A DNA stretch of 64,000 nt from Rhodoplanes azumiensis. Lineage in GTDB: Bacteria > Pseudomonadota > Alphaproteobacteria > Rhizobiales > Xanthobacteraceae. The translations under genes and the position numbers were made by a program. Shown here piece after piece: positions 17,787 through 29,666 of the stretch; positions within the stretch are counted from its first letter, which is position 1, and every line of letters begins with the position of its first letter. The stretch spans positions 72,637-136,636 of the forward strand of contig NZ_JBHUIW010000016.1 of assembly GCF_042682915.1 (NCBI RefSeq). Reading direction: 5' to 3'. The notes below the pieces were generated by a model. It made no database searches and was not told the origin of the DNA. It was given only the letters and a program-made list of their open reading frames with translations.

Positions 17787-19732
17787 TGCCGACCGCTCTC
17801 CGATCCGCCGTGGCCGCAGCGGCCGCCGTCACGGCCCCTGCCGCCGACAGCCTTCCGGTGCGCGCGCGCGGAGCGCTGCGCTTCATCACCTGCGGCTCGG
17901 TCGACGACGGCAAGTCGACGCTGATCGGCCGCCTGCTGCACGAGGCGCAAGGCGTGCTGGACGACCAGCTCGCGACCGTGACACACGACAGCCGCCGATT
18001 CGGCACCACGGGCGAGGATGTCGACTTGGCGCTGCTGCTCGACGGTCTCGAGGCCGAACGCCAGCAAGGCATCACCATCGACGTCGCCTACCGGTTCTTC
18101 ACGACCGGGCGGCGCGCCTTCGTGGTCGCCGACACGCCGGGACATGCGCAGTATACCCGCAACATGGCGACCGGTGCCTCGACCTCTGACCTCGCCGTTC
18201 TGCTGGTCGATGCCCGGAAAGGCCTCCTGGAGCAGACGCGGCGGCACGCCGCGATCGTGTCGCTGCTCGGGATTCGCCACGTCGTGCTGGCGATCAACAA
18301 GATGGATCTGGTCGGCTGGTCGCAGCTTCGTTTCGCCGAGCTGGTGGCGGCGTTCCGTGACTTCGCGGCGCCTCTCGGCTTCCGCACGGTGACACCGATC
18401 CCGCTGTCGGCGCGCTTCGGCGACAACGTCGCGCGACCGAGCCCGAACGCGCCCTGGTTCGACGGGCCCACCCTGCTCGACCATCTCGAAACCGTGGCGA
18501 TCGCCGACGAGGGCGAGGCGGACGTCCGCTTTCCGGTGCAGTGGGTGAGCCGGCCGAACGCGGATTTTCGCGGTGCCGCCGGCACGGTCGCGAGCGGCCG
18601 CATCGCGGTCGGCGACCCGCTGGTCGTCGCCGCCTCGGGACGATCGACGCGCGTCGCCCGCATCGTCACCATGGATGGCGATCTCGATGTCGCGAGCGCG
18701 GGCGACGCCGTCACCCTCACCTTCACGGACGAGATCGACATCGGGCGCGGCGACGTGCTGGTGCCGCCGCGGGCGCGGCCGGCCGTGACGCGACGTTTCT
18801 CGGCCGACCTCGTGTGGATGATCGACGAGGAGATCGAGGCCGGTCGGAACTATCGCCTGAAGATCGGCACCGCCACGGTCGCGGCGACCGTCACGCGCAT
18901 CGCCGACCGGCTCGATCTCGCGAGCCTCGGCCGGGTGCCGGCCGATCGGCTCGCGCTCAACGCCATCGGCCGCGTCCATGTCGAGACCGCCGTGCCGGTG
19001 GCGATCGACCCTTATACGGAGAACCGCTCGACCGGCGCCTTCATCCTGATCGACCGCGCGACCCATGCGACCGCCGCGGCCGGGCTGGTGGTGGGACCGC
19101 TCGGCGCCGCGCGCGACGTGCACGTCCATGCGGGGGCCGTCGCGCCGTCGCTGCGCGCCTTCGTGAAGGCGCAAGCGCCGCTCGCCGTGTGGCTCACCGG
19201 CCTGCCCGGCTCCGGCAAGTCGACCATCGCGGATCTGGTCGAGCGCCGCCTCGTCGCGCTCGGCCATCACACCATGCTGCTCGACGGCGACAATGTCCGG
19301 CAGGGCCTCAATGCCGACCTCGGATTCGACGCGGCGTCACGCGCCGAGAACGTGCGACGCGTCGGCGAGGTGGCGAAGCTGATGACCGACGCAGGACTGA
19401 TCGTGCTGGTGTCGCTGGTGTCGCCGTTCCGCGCCGACCGCGACAAGGTCGCGGCCCTGCTCGGGCCCGATCGGTTCCTCGAGGTGTTCGTCGACGCGAG
19501 CCCGGAGACGTGCCGGTTGCGCGACCCGAAGGGCCTCTACGCCAAAGTGGACGCCGGCCGGATCGTGAACTTCACCGGACGTGACCAGCCCTACGAGCCC
19601 CCGCTCGCCCCGGCCCTGGTGCTGCCGACGGACACGATCGCCCCGGAGATCGCCGCCGAGCGCCTCGTCCAAGCGATCCTCGAGCGGGTGCGCCCGCAGC
19701 CGACGAGCGCACTCGACGGCGCCCAGCTCTGA
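17786..19732 (+). CDS. cysNC: Fused sulfate adenylyltransferase GTPase / APS kinase
   Basis: 648 residues joining CysN and CysC. The GTPase part has G1 GSVDDGKST (37-45), G3 DTPGHAQYTRNM and G4 NKMD, then two beta-barrel domains. The APS kinase part begins near residue 462 with its P-loop GLPGSGKST at about 472-480, followed by LLDGDNVRQGLN. CysN energises sulfate activation; CysC makes PAPS. As the reductase here is the APS type, PAPS would serve sulfation rather than reduction. The TGATG overlap with cysD implies coupled translation. Confidence 0.93.
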   Translation: MPTALRSAVAAAAAVTAPAADSLPVRARGALRFITCGSVDDGKSTLIGRLLHEAQGVLDDQLATVTHDSRRFGTTGEDVDLALLLDGLEAERQQGITIDVAYRFFTTGRRAFVVADTPGHAQYTRNMATGASTSDLAVLLVDARKGLLEQTRRHAAIVSLLGIRHVVLAINKMDLVGWSQLRFAELVAAFRDFAAPLGFRTVTPIPLSARFGDNVARPSPNAPWFDGPTLLDHLETVAIADEGEADVRFPVQWVSRPNADFRGAAGTVASGRIAVGDPLVVAASGRSTRVARIVTMDGDLDVASAGDAVTLTFTDEIDIGRGDVLVPPRARPAVTRRFSADLVWMIDEEIEAGRNYRLKIGTATVAATVTRIADRLDLASLGRVPADRLALNAIGRVHVETAVPVAIDPYTENRSTGAFILIDRATHATAAAGLVVGPLGAARDVHVHAGAVAPSLRAFVKAQAPLAVWLTGLPGSGKSTIADLVERRLVALGHHTMLLDGDNVRQGLNADLGFDAASRAENVRRVGEVAKLMTDAGLIVLVSLVSPFRADRDKVAALLGPDRFLEVFVDASPETCRLRDPKGLYAKVDAGRIVNFTGRDQPYEPPLAPALVLPTDTIAPEIAAERLVQAILERVRPQPTSALDGAQL

Positions 19733-19737
19733 AAAGC

Positions 19738-19766
19738 GCCCCGACGACGCCCGACGTCGTCGGGGC
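19738..19766 (+). terminator. Hairpin at end of sulfur operon
   Basis: GCCCCGACGAC pairs perfectly with GTCGTCGGGGC around a 7-base loop, starting five bases after the cysNC stop. There is no T run after it, so intrinsic termination would be weak; it may stabilise the 3' end. It also stands between this operon and the convergent small gene. Confidence 0.6.
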
Positions 19767-19807
19767 CGTCGGGGCCGTCGGCGATGGGCGGCGCGACACC
19801 GGAGCCG

Positions 19808-20158
19808 TCAGAACACCGGCACCGGCTCGATGCGCAGGCTGTCGGCCGACGCCGACGACCGCGCTGCGGCGAGGTGACGGACGAGATCGGCCCCGATGTC
19901 GTCGAGCGACGCGCCGGGGCGCGGGGCCGGGCTGGTGGAGAGGCGCGGATCGGCGCTGTCCAGCCAATCGAGACACCACTGCGCGCCGTCGTGACGGAGC
20001 GTGCCCTGGATGTCGCCGTTCCAGGTGACCAGCCAGATCCCGAGCGTCCAGTCGCGGACGAAGCCGATCGACATCGCCTCGACGGCGCGACGGAGTTCCG
20101 ACAGCCCGCGGACGATGCGGGCGGACAGGTCGACGAGGGCGATGCGGCTCGCGGTCAT
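19808..20158 (-). CDS. Small conserved-looking protein of unknown function
   Basis: 116 residues from an ATG at 20158. I do not recognise the family. The middle is a globular alpha/beta-like stretch rich in aromatic residues (SIGFVRDWTLGIWLVTWNGD, then QWCLDWLDS), without signal peptide or membrane helix. Codon use is like its neighbours, with strong G/C third positions. It lies 50 bases downstream of the antiporter gene on the same strand, so it may be co-transcribed. Nothing in it points to an enzyme motif. Confidence 0.6.
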   Translation of the reverse strand: MTASRIALVDLSARIVRGLSELRRAVEAMSIGFVRDWTLGIWLVTWNGDIQGTLRHDGAQWCLDWLDSADPRLSTSPAPRPGASLDDIGADLVRHLAAARSSASADSLRIEPVPVF

Positions 20159-20208
20159 GACCGGAAGTTTGCAGCCGGCGCCTCTTGTCGGCAACGCGCA
20201 GGACTTTG

Positions 20209-22152
20209 TTATTTTCGGGCTCGCCGGAGAAGATCGCGCACGCTGACGCGCCGACGCCGAGATCGAACGTCGTCGACGCGCTCTCGATGCCGCGACGCGT
20301 CGTCCGGTGAACCCAGACCACCATCGGTGCTCGGCGACCTCGGTCTCAGGCCCTTCGGCGGCGACGGCGCGCCGGGAGCCGTGGCGCCGGGGACCGCCCC
20401 TGGTGCAGTCCCCGCACCGGCCGGCACGATGTGCTCGACGATGCCGCGGGCGATCTCGCGCTCGCCCATGATCACCACGGCCGCGCCCAGCGATTCGAGG
20501 TGTTCGACCTCGGCGTCCGAATGTGCGCGCGCGATGATCTCGAGCGACGGATTGGCGGCCTTCGCCTGCTCCACCACCTGCCCGGCCTCGAAGGCGTTGG
20601 GGATCGCGAGCACCAGCCGCCGGGCGCCCGGCAGATTGGCGGCCGCCATCACCTCGGGATCGGCCGCGTTGCCGGCGAGCACCTCGGTCTTCTGCGAGCG
20701 CAATGCCGCGACGGCCGCGTCGGCGTCCTCGATCACCAGGACGGGCAGCCGCCGCGCGGCGAGCGCGGCGGCGACGAGGCTGCCGACCCGGCCGTGGCCC
20801 ACCAGCACGGTGTGATCCGTGAGCGTGGTGGCGACCAAAGGCTCGACCGCGACGGCGGTCGCGGCGGGCGCGGCCCGCGCGCCCGCACCAGCGGTGCCGC
20901 CCGCCGGTGCGGCGGCCGACGCACCCGCCCGCCGGCTGAGCGCGGCGACCGCCGCGAATGCGAGCGGGTTGATCAGAATCGACAGGATCGCGCCGGCCAG
21001 GATCAGATCGCGCGCCGCCTCCGGCAGCAGCTTCAGGCCGACGCCGAGCTCGGCCAGGATGAAGGAGAACTCGCCGATCTGCGCGAGGCTCGCCGAGATG
21101 ATCAGCGCCGTGCCGGTGGGATGGCCGAACGCCCGCACGATGAGGAACGCCGCCGCCGACTTGCCGATGACGATGATGAACAGGGTGATCAGCACGGCGA
21201 CCGGCTCGCGCATAATGGTCGAGGGATCGAACAGCATGCCGACCGAGACGAAGAACAGAACCGCGAAGGCGTCGCGCAGCGGCAGCGACTCCTCGGCGGC
21301 CCGGTGGCTCAGCTCGGATTCCGACAGGATCATGCCGGCGAAGAAGGCGCCGAGCGCGAACGACACGCCGAACAGCTTCGCCGCTCCGAACGCGACGCCG
21401 AGCGCGATCGCCAGCACGGCGAGGCGGAACAGCTCGCGCGAGCCGGTGTGCGCGACCCAGTGCAGCACCCACGGGATCACGCGCCGGCCGACAACCAGCA
21501 TCACGACGACGAAGCCCGCGACCTTCAGCACCGTCACGGCGAGCACGCCACCGACGCCGAGGTCGGTGACGACGCCGAACAGCCCGCCGGGCGCGGCGTG
21601 GCCGTTCGCCCCCGCGCCGCCGGTGCCGAGCGCGCCGGCCAGTGCCGGCAGCAGCACCAGCGCCAGCACCATCGCGAGATCCTCGACGATTAGCCAGCCG
21701 ACCGCGATCTTGCCGCGTTCGGTCTCGACGAGGCGGCGCTCCTGCAAGGCCCGCAGCAGCACCACGGTCGAGGCGACGGAGAGCGCGAGACCGAACACCA
21801 GCGCGGCCGCCATCGACCAGCCGAGCCACCAGGCGAGCCCCGCCCCCATCGCGGTCGCGGCGGCGATCTGCACGATGGCGCCGGGCACGGCGATCGCCCG
21901 CACCGAGAGGAGATCGTCGAGCGAGAAGTGCAGCCCGACGCCGAACATCAGGAGGATCACGCCCATCTCGGCCAGTTCCGGCGCCAACGTCTGATCGGCG
22001 ACGAAGCCCGGCGTGTGCGGACCGACCAGCACCCCGGCCACGAGATATCCGACCAGCGGCGGAATCTTCAGCCGGTGTGCGAGCGCACCGAACACGAAAG
22101 CGAGGCCGAGACCGGCGACGATGGTGGCGATCAACGGGGTATCATGCGGCAT
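20209..22152 (-). CDS. CPA2-family monovalent cation:proton antiporter with RCK domain (KefB/YbaL-like)
   Basis: 647 residues. About twelve membrane helices span residues 5-400, with the family start LAFVFGALAHRLKIPPLVGYL and the GEFSFILAELG motif in helix region 10. After an Ala/Gly-rich linker comes a cytoplasmic RCK-N domain with GHGRVGSLV near residue 450. The order matches KefB/KefC/YbaL antiporters, which exchange K+ for H+ under nucleotide or glutathione-adduct control. The last 60 or so residues are Pro/Arg-rich and probably disordered. No KefF/KefG partner is nearby. Confidence 0.9.
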   Translation of the reverse strand: MPHDTPLIATIVAGLGLAFVFGALAHRLKIPPLVGYLVAGVLVGPHTPGFVADQTLAPELAEMGVILLMFGVGLHFSLDDLLSVRAIAVPGAIVQIAAATAMGAGLAWWLGWSMAAALVFGLALSVASTVVLLRALQERRLVETERGKIAVGWLIVEDLAMVLALVLLPALAGALGTGGAGANGHAAPGGLFGVVTDLGVGGVLAVTVLKVAGFVVVMLVVGRRVIPWVLHWVAHTGSRELFRLAVLAIALGVAFGAAKLFGVSFALGAFFAGMILSESELSHRAAEESLPLRDAFAVLFFVSVGMLFDPSTIMREPVAVLITLFIIVIGKSAAAFLIVRAFGHPTGTALIISASLAQIGEFSFILAELGVGLKLLPEAARDLILAGAILSILINPLAFAAVAALSRRAGASAAAPAGGTAGAGARAAPAATAVAVEPLVATTLTDHTVLVGHGRVGSLVAAALAARRLPVLVIEDADAAVAALRSQKTEVLAGNAADPEVMAAANLPGARRLVLAIPNAFEAGQVVEQAKAANPSLEIIARAHSDAEVEHLESLGAAVVIMGEREIARGIVEHIVPAGAGTAPGAVPGATAPGAPSPPKGLRPRSPSTDGGLGSPDDASRHRERVDDVRSRRRRVSVRDLLRRARK

Positions 22153-22256
22153 GAACGACGAGGCCTCGCGCGGTCCCGCGGGCGGAACGGCACTCTGATG
22201 GATGGATTTCCGCCATTATGAAGGGCTACAAGACGATCGAGCAAGCGCACCGGCAC

Positions 22257-22346
22257 GCGCCATCCGAGACTTCGCGCACCGAGCCTCCACGCACGGAGAC
22301 TCCACGCACGGAGACTTCACGTGTGAAGACTTCACGCGCGAAGTGC
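22257..22346. repeat. Six degenerate 15-base tandem repeats
   Basis: Six consecutive 15-base units, best conserved as CCACGCACGGAGACT (two identical copies at 22287-22316), fill the divergent gap between the antiporter and the next gene. Because the period is a multiple of three, several frames stay open, including one with Ser/Thr/Arg/Pro pentapeptides from 22218, but no ribosome binding site or family supports a protein. Repeats at this spot may affect the promoters on both sides. Confidence 0.75.
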
Positions 22347-22423
22347 GGTACGACACGCGAACCGATATCACCAACGAACCATGACAGGCGTTCGCGCCCC
22401 GACGAGACAGTGACGGCGAGACC

Positions 22424-22852
22424 ATGACGGCCAGGCGAGGGACACGACAGGTGAACGGCGGCGCGGCGACGCCTGCCGGTCTGCGCGCCTGTCTGGTCAT
22501 CGCCCTCCTGGTGCTGCACTGGAGCGCGCTGCCGCTCATCGGCCTCCATCTCGGGATCGGCGTCGGCGGCACGATGTCGCGGGGCGTCGAGAACGCCGAT
22601 CAGACGGCACGGCCGGCCCTGCCGGTGCGCGACATGCTGCGCGCCGCCGCGACCATGCGGGCGGAGCGCAGCGACCTCGGGGCCCCGGCCGCCGTCGGGC
22701 CGTCGGACGATCCCGCGGCCGTGCTGCCGTCCGTCGTGCGACCACCGATCGTCGAGACGACGACGCGCCTCGCCGAAGCGCGGAGCGAAACCTCGCGGGC
22801 GCACTACCGCCGCGCCTTCGACGCGCGCGGTCCGCCGGCCGTCCGGACCTGA
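22424..22852 (+). CDS. Hypothetical membrane-anchored protein upstream of secDF
   Basis: 142 residues. One hydrophobic stretch at about 19-48 (ACLVIALLVLHWSALPLIGL) would anchor the protein; the remainder is Ala/Arg-rich and polar. Codon third positions are strongly G/C, like its neighbours, which favours a real gene. I know no family. It ends 113 bases before SecDF and could share its transcript. The start ATG has only a weak GCGAGA upstream, so the true start might differ. Confidence 0.45.
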   Translation: MTARRGTRQVNGGAATPAGLRACLVIALLVLHWSALPLIGLHLGIGVGGTMSRGVENADQTARPALPVRDMLRAAATMRAERSDLGAPAAVGPSDDPAAVLPSVVRPPIVETTTRLAEARSETSRAHYRRAFDARGPPAVRT

Positions 22853-22965
22853 TCCCGACCGCACCTCCTTCCGCGGCTGATCCCTCCTTTTCCGATCTCA
22901 TCACGCTCCCGCCGGGCGACGACGACGTCGCGCCGGTGCGCGAACGCTCGACCTGGACGACACCC

Positions 22966-25530
<2,565 letters not shown>

Positions 25531-25627
25531 GCGACCGTGGCCCGCGACCGACCGCCGGCGCCGCGCGCTGCCGACGGTCGGCCGCCTCGGGCTTCTCGGA
25601 CGGCATCTGCCTGATCGCTGCCGGTCG

Positions 25628-25668
25628 GTCCGGGTTCGCGGCTTCGCCGCGGCCCGAAATGACCAGGA
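25628..25668. repeat. Fragment of palindromic repeat
   Basis: CGCGGC-TTC-GCCGCG inside GGTTCGCGG...CCCGAAATGACC resembles the right end of the family A intergenic repeats (the 'CCGGAATGACG' end). It lies between the convergent secDF and ABC transporter genes and could end transcription from either side. Confidence 0.45.
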
Positions 25669-25689
25669 GCCGATCGACTGGAACGGGTA

Positions 25690-26412
25690 TCAGATCAGGC
25701 GGCCGTCGCGCAGCTCCAGCACCCGGTCGAAGCGGTCGACGATCTTCTCGTCGTGGGTCACGACGACGATCGCCGCCTTCCGGTCGACGGCGACGCGGCG
25801 GAGCAGATCCATCACGGTCTGGGCGCGCTGGGAATCGAGCGCCGCGGTCGGCTCGTCGGCCAGGATGATGCGCGGCCGGTTGGCGAGCGCACGGGCGATG
25901 GCGACGCGCTGCGCCTCGCCGCCCGAAAGCTGCGACGGAAAGGCGTCACTGCGGTGGCCGACGTCGAGATAGTCGAGCAGCTCGCGGGCGCGGCACCGCG
26001 CCGCGGCGCGCCGCTCTCCGGCGAGCTGTAGCACCAGCGCGACATTGTCGGTCGCGGTGAGGAAAGGCAGCAGATTGTGGAACTGGAAGATGAAGCCGAC
26101 GGTCTCGAGCCGCAGCCGGCGCAGATCACGGCGCAGCCAGTGCCCCTCGGCGAAGATGTCCTCGCCGGCGATCCGAACCGTGCCCTCCGACGGCGCCAGG
26201 ATGCAGCCGACGATGTTGAGCACCGTCGTCTTGCCGGAGCCGCTCGGGCCGCGCAGCCCGACCACCTCGCCGGCCGCGACGTCGAACGACACGCCGCGCA
26301 GCGCGTCGACTCGCGCCGGGCCTTCGCCGTAGTGCTTCCGCACGTCGACGAAGGAGACGAGAGGCGCTGCGGGGCTGATCATCGCGGCGTCGATCATCGT
26401 GGGGGCGCTCAT
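25690..26412 (-). CDS. ABC transporter ATPase, DevA/MacB-LolD type
   Basis: 240 residues, a single nucleotide-binding domain. Walker A GPSGSGKT is near residue 54, the signature LSGGEAQR near 165, Walker B ILADEPTAALD just after, and the switch His in VVVTHD. The group is that of MacB, LolD and DevA, which pair with FtsX-like permeases and work by mechanotransmission rather than transport through the membrane. It starts 10 bases after the permease stop. With the adaptor upstream, the set is a DevBCA-type tripartite exporter. Confidence 0.9.
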   Translation of the reverse strand: MSAPTMIDAAMISPAAPLVSFVDVRKHYGEGPARVDALRGVSFDVAAGEVVGLRGPSGSGKTTVLNIVGCILAPSEGTVRIAGEDIFAEGHWLRRDLRRLRLETVGFIFQFHNLLPFLTATDNVALVLQLAGERRAAARCRARELLDYLDVGHRSDAFPSQLSGGEAQRVAIARALANRPRIILADEPTAALDSQRAQTVMDLLRRVAVDRKAAIVVVTHDEKIVDRFDRVLELRDGRLI

Positions 26413-26422
26413 GGCGCGCTCC

Positions 26423-27556
26423 TCACCCGGCCAGCGCCGTCGCCGGATCGACCTTCAGGGCGAGCCGGACACCGAGCGTGCTGGCCAGAAGGCAGATGAC
26501 GACGACCGCGGCGGCGAGCGCCATCACGTCCGGCGGATCGACGACGACGCGGCGCGGAAAGCTGTCCTTGAGGGCGAGCAGCAGCCCGAGGCCCGCGGCG
26601 AAGCCGATCGCTCCCATCGCGAGCGCCTGCTGCAGGATCAGCCCGACGATGGTGCGATCGGGCGCGCCGATCAGCTTGAGGGTGGCGATCTCGCGGGTCT
26701 TGTCGATGGTCAGCGTGTGGATGATCAACGCGATGATCACGGTCGAGACGATCAGCAGGAGGGTCGTGAACAGGCCGATCTGCCGCCGCGCCCGCTCGAT
26801 CACGGACCGGCTCAGCACCGTCTCCTGCTCCTCCTGGGTCAGCACCGCGAGATGCTTCCAGCGCCGCACGCCGTCGGCGACGCTCGCCACCGGCACGTCC
26901 GGGCTCACCCGCGCGACGATCGCGTTGACGATATCGCTCGACGCCTCGCCGCCGCCGCGGGCGAGCTCGCGGCGCGCCGCCGGCGGGGCGAGCTCGAACT
27001 GCAGCTTCTGCGAGTCGCGCAGCGTGATGAACACCACCGGGTCGCCGCCCGAGGAGACCTGCCCGGCCGTGACGCCGACCACCGTGAACTCGCGGCGACC
27101 GAGCTTCAAGCGCTCGCCGACCATCAGCCCGGCGGAGCGATCGACGACCGCCTCGTAACGGCTCTGCACGATCGGACGGCCGTCGATCAGCCGGCCGGGA
27201 CCGCCGGGACGACCGGGCTCGAAGCCGATCACATAGAGCCGCAGTTTGCCGGCCGCCGTATCGGTCTCGACCGATTGGAACGTCACGGCGCCGGCCGCCA
27301 TGACGCCGGCGACGCGGGCGACCGCCTCCCGCGTGTCGCCGGGCAGCCGCGAAGCCTCCGCGAAGGGACCGCGCGTGTTGGTCTCGACCACCCACAGGTC
27401 GACGGCCGGCGACCGCGCCAGCGCCAGGGCCTCGGCGATCAGGCCGCGATAGATGCCGAGCATCGAGAGAACGATGGCGAGCAGCAGGCCGAGCCCCAGG
27501 CACGTCATCAGGAAGCGGCCGAGATTGTGCAGGATGTCGCGGGCCGCGAGGTTCAT
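26423..27556 (-). CDS. FtsX-like permease of DevC type
   Basis: 377 residues. One N-terminal helix (FLMTCLGLGLLLAIVLSMLG), a periplasmic domain of about 220 residues and three C-terminal helices, the last set with the KLIGAPDRTIVGLILQQAL coupling segment, are the DevC/FtsX layout. DevC partners include an HlyD-like adaptor and an ATPase and export glycolipids or other molecules. Its ATG overlaps the adaptor stop by four bases (ATGA), so the two are coupled. Confidence 0.88.
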   Translation of the reverse strand: MNLAARDILHNLGRFLMTCLGLGLLLAIVLSMLGIYRGLIAEALALARSPAVDLWVVETNTRGPFAEASRLPGDTREAVARVAGVMAAGAVTFQSVETDTAAGKLRLYVIGFEPGRPGGPGRLIDGRPIVQSRYEAVVDRSAGLMVGERLKLGRREFTVVGVTAGQVSSGGDPVVFITLRDSQKLQFELAPPAARRELARGGGEASSDIVNAIVARVSPDVPVASVADGVRRWKHLAVLTQEEQETVLSRSVIERARRQIGLFTTLLLIVSTVIIALIIHTLTIDKTREIATLKLIGAPDRTIVGLILQQALAMGAIGFAAGLGLLLALKDSFPRRVVVDPPDVMALAAAVVVICLLASTLGVRLALKVDPATALAG

Positions 27557-28737
27557 GGCCGCGATCCCTCCGGCCGCGATCCTTCGGTCCCTGCCGCGAG
27601 CGAGGCGGAGCGTCCTTCACGAAATCCCGAGCCGACCACGGCGGCGATCCGGGCGCCGTCCGGCAGGCCGTCGCGCAGCGCGACGCGGCCATCGTGGCTG
27701 CGGTCGCCGAGCTGCACCCGCACCTTCTCGAGCCGACCATCGCGAAGAATCCAGACGACGCCGGTCGCGCCGTCGAAGCGCTCGATCGCCTTCTCGGGGA
27801 TCATCAGGGCGCGCGGCAGCACCGCCTTGGTGACGAACACCTCGGCCTGCTCGCCAATGTGGAAGTCGGCCGGACAGTCCGTGCAGGCGACGTAGACGCG
27901 GCGCTCCTCGTTGACGCGGTCGCTCTCGATGCCGATGCGCACCACCGTGCCGTGGAAGGTCTTCTGGGGCAGCGAGCGCAGCCGCACCTCGGCCGGCTGG
28001 CCGAGCGCGATGCCGCCGGCGCGCGCCTCGTCCACATAGGCGAGGATCCACACGGTCTGCGGCGCGACCAGCGTGAACAGTGCCTCGCCGGCCCCGACCA
28101 CGGCGCCGAGCTCCTTCGCACGCGACACCACGATCGCATCGAACGGCGCCTTCAGGACATGCTGATCCAGCACGGCGCGGTCGCTGGCGAGCTGGGCGCG
28201 GGCGTCGTCGAGCCGTGCCTTCGCGGACGCGATCTCGCTCTGCGCCACCAGGAGGTCGGCGCCGGCGATCGCCTCGTTGGCCTGCGCCTCCTCGGCGGCC
28301 TCCTGCGACACCGACTGGCGTTCGAGCAGCGACTGGCGCCGGCGGTTGGTCTGGGTGCGCTGGCGATGCGTCGCCTCGGCCTTGTGGGCCGCGGCCTCGG
28401 CGACCTTCAGGGCGGCCTCTGCGCTGGCGACCTGAGCCTGCGCCTTGGCGAGCCGCGCCGCCTGCTCGGTCGGGTCGATCGCGGCCAGCACCTGCCCGGT
28501 CGTGACGGCGTCGCCGTGGTCGGCGTGCAGCGCCGTGAGCGTGCCGGCCACCTTGAAGCCGGTCCGGCTGGTCACCCGCGCCTCGACGGTGCCGAGCCCG
28601 AACACCTTTATCGGCACCTCGGTCGCCGGTTCCACGACGGTGACCGAGACCGGCGACGAGCGCAGGACGAAGACGACGCCGGCCACGACGGCGGTCCCGA
28701 CACCGAGCACGGCGAGAACGAGAGCGAGGCGGCGCAT
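27553..28737 (-). CDS. Periplasmic adaptor of ABC exporter (HlyD/DevB type)
   Basis: 394 residues from the ATG that begins MRRLALVLAVLGVGTAVVAG, a membrane anchor; a GTG 14 codons earlier is possible. The lipoyl-like half (GDAVTTGQVLAAIDPTEQ), a long coiled-coil hairpin of about 120 residues rich in Ala, Glu, Gln and Lys, and the second lipoyl half (VLKAPFDAIVVSR) follow in order, then beta-barrel and membrane-proximal domains. It bridges the permease to an outer membrane channel. The C terminus carries a short Gly-Ser-Arg-Pro repeat. No TolC gene is nearby. Confidence 0.88.
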   Translation of the reverse strand: MRRLALVLAVLGVGTAVVAGVVFVLRSSPVSVTVVEPATEVPIKVFGLGTVEARVTSRTGFKVAGTLTALHADHGDAVTTGQVLAAIDPTEQAARLAKAQAQVASAEAALKVAEAAAHKAEATHRQRTQTNRRRQSLLERQSVSQEAAEEAQANEAIAGADLLVAQSEIASAKARLDDARAQLASDRAVLDQHVLKAPFDAIVVSRAKELGAVVGAGEALFTLVAPQTVWILAYVDEARAGGIALGQPAEVRLRSLPQKTFHGTVVRIGIESDRVNEERRVYVACTDCPADFHIGEQAEVFVTKAVLPRALMIPEKAIERFDGATGVVWILRDGRLEKVRVQLGDRSHDGRVALRDGLPDGARIAAVVGSGFREGRSASLAAGTEGSRPEGSRP

Positions 28738-29018
28738 GGGCGGCTCTGACCAGGACAGGGGGGAGCGAATGGACGACACCGTGGACAGGCACGCAGGACG
28801 GATGCGAGACGCACACGGAGGGACCGATCAGGGGACCGATCACGGCCGGAAATGATCACCGGACGGAGTGTCCAGGCGATGTCGTGAATGTAAAGTCGTG
28901 TAAAGACCGGACGATCGGGCCCGCGTCGCAAGCGGCCCGACCATTTTACCTCACCGTGCGTCGATTGCCGTCGCGTCCGAACACGAGTATTCTGATCCGC
29001 GAGAGGATAATCCGACCG

Positions 29019-29582
29019 ATGCGATCGTCGATCCTGCGCCTGCTCGGACTGGCCGCGCTGCTCCTCGCAGCCGCGGTCGGCTTCGTCGTGGCCGGATCCG
29101 GCCTCGCACAGGCCCATCCGGGACATGGTCACGATCATCCGGGCCCGGTTCACGCAGGTCACGTCCTGTCCAGCCCCATCCTGTCGGATGACACCCATTC
29201 CGGTCATGTCCCGGGCCTCCAGCCGGTGTCGGCATCGACCGGAATCGACCTGACAACCTCGGCCACGACCATCGCCCTCGCGTCGCCGATCAGCACGCAC
29301 GCAACCGATGCGCACGCAACCGACGTGCACGCCTCCGATTCGCCCGACGCCGCCATGACCGACGGGTCCGTTCGGCACGACGGCACGGCATCCGGAGGCG
29401 GCTGTGCGGCGCCCGGCTGCTGCGGCGGCGGTCCCTGCAGCGTCTGCTGCTCGGTGGTGCCCGCCAATGCCGGTCTCGTCTGGCCGTCGCGCGCCGTGGT
29501 GGCGCTCGGCATCCTCCCCGGCCCGACGCTCGACGACGCCGTGTCGTCCGGCCTCATTCGTCCCCCTCGATCCTTCGTCTGA
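29019..29582 (+). CDS. Secreted His/Cys-rich protein of metal efflux operon
   Basis: 187 residues. A signal peptide (MRSSILRLLGLAALLLAAAV...AQA) is cleaved near residue 32; the mature N terminus reads HPGHGHDHPGPVHAGH, an apparent metal-binding cluster. The middle is Thr/Ser/Asp-rich with further His. Near residue 130 lies CAAPGCCGGGPCSVCC, six cysteines in 16 residues. I know no named family, though similar small His/Cys proteins precede RND metal efflux genes. Co-location with an adaptor and a CzcA-type pump suggests periplasmic metal binding or sensing. A GAGAGGA precedes the ATG by about a dozen bases. Confidence 0.7.
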   Translation: MRSSILRLLGLAALLLAAAVGFVVAGSGLAQAHPGHGHDHPGPVHAGHVLSSPILSDDTHSGHVPGLQPVSASTGIDLTTSATTIALASPISTHATDAHATDVHASDSPDAAMTDGSVRHDGTASGGGCAAPGCCGGGPCSVCCSVVPANAGLVWPSRAVVALGILPGPTLDDAVSSGLIRPPRSFV

Positions 29583-29666
29583 GCCCGCTTTCGCAACGAT
29601 CCCGATCCCGGCCCTTCGCGCCGGATCGTGGTCCATGCCCGGTTCCACGACGAAGGACGCTTTTCG

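Noticed and set aside
22218..22427. 69-residue Ser/Thr/Arg ORF over the 15-base repeats
   Set aside because: The frame is open only because the repeat period is a multiple of three; composition is low-complexity and there is no initiation signal.
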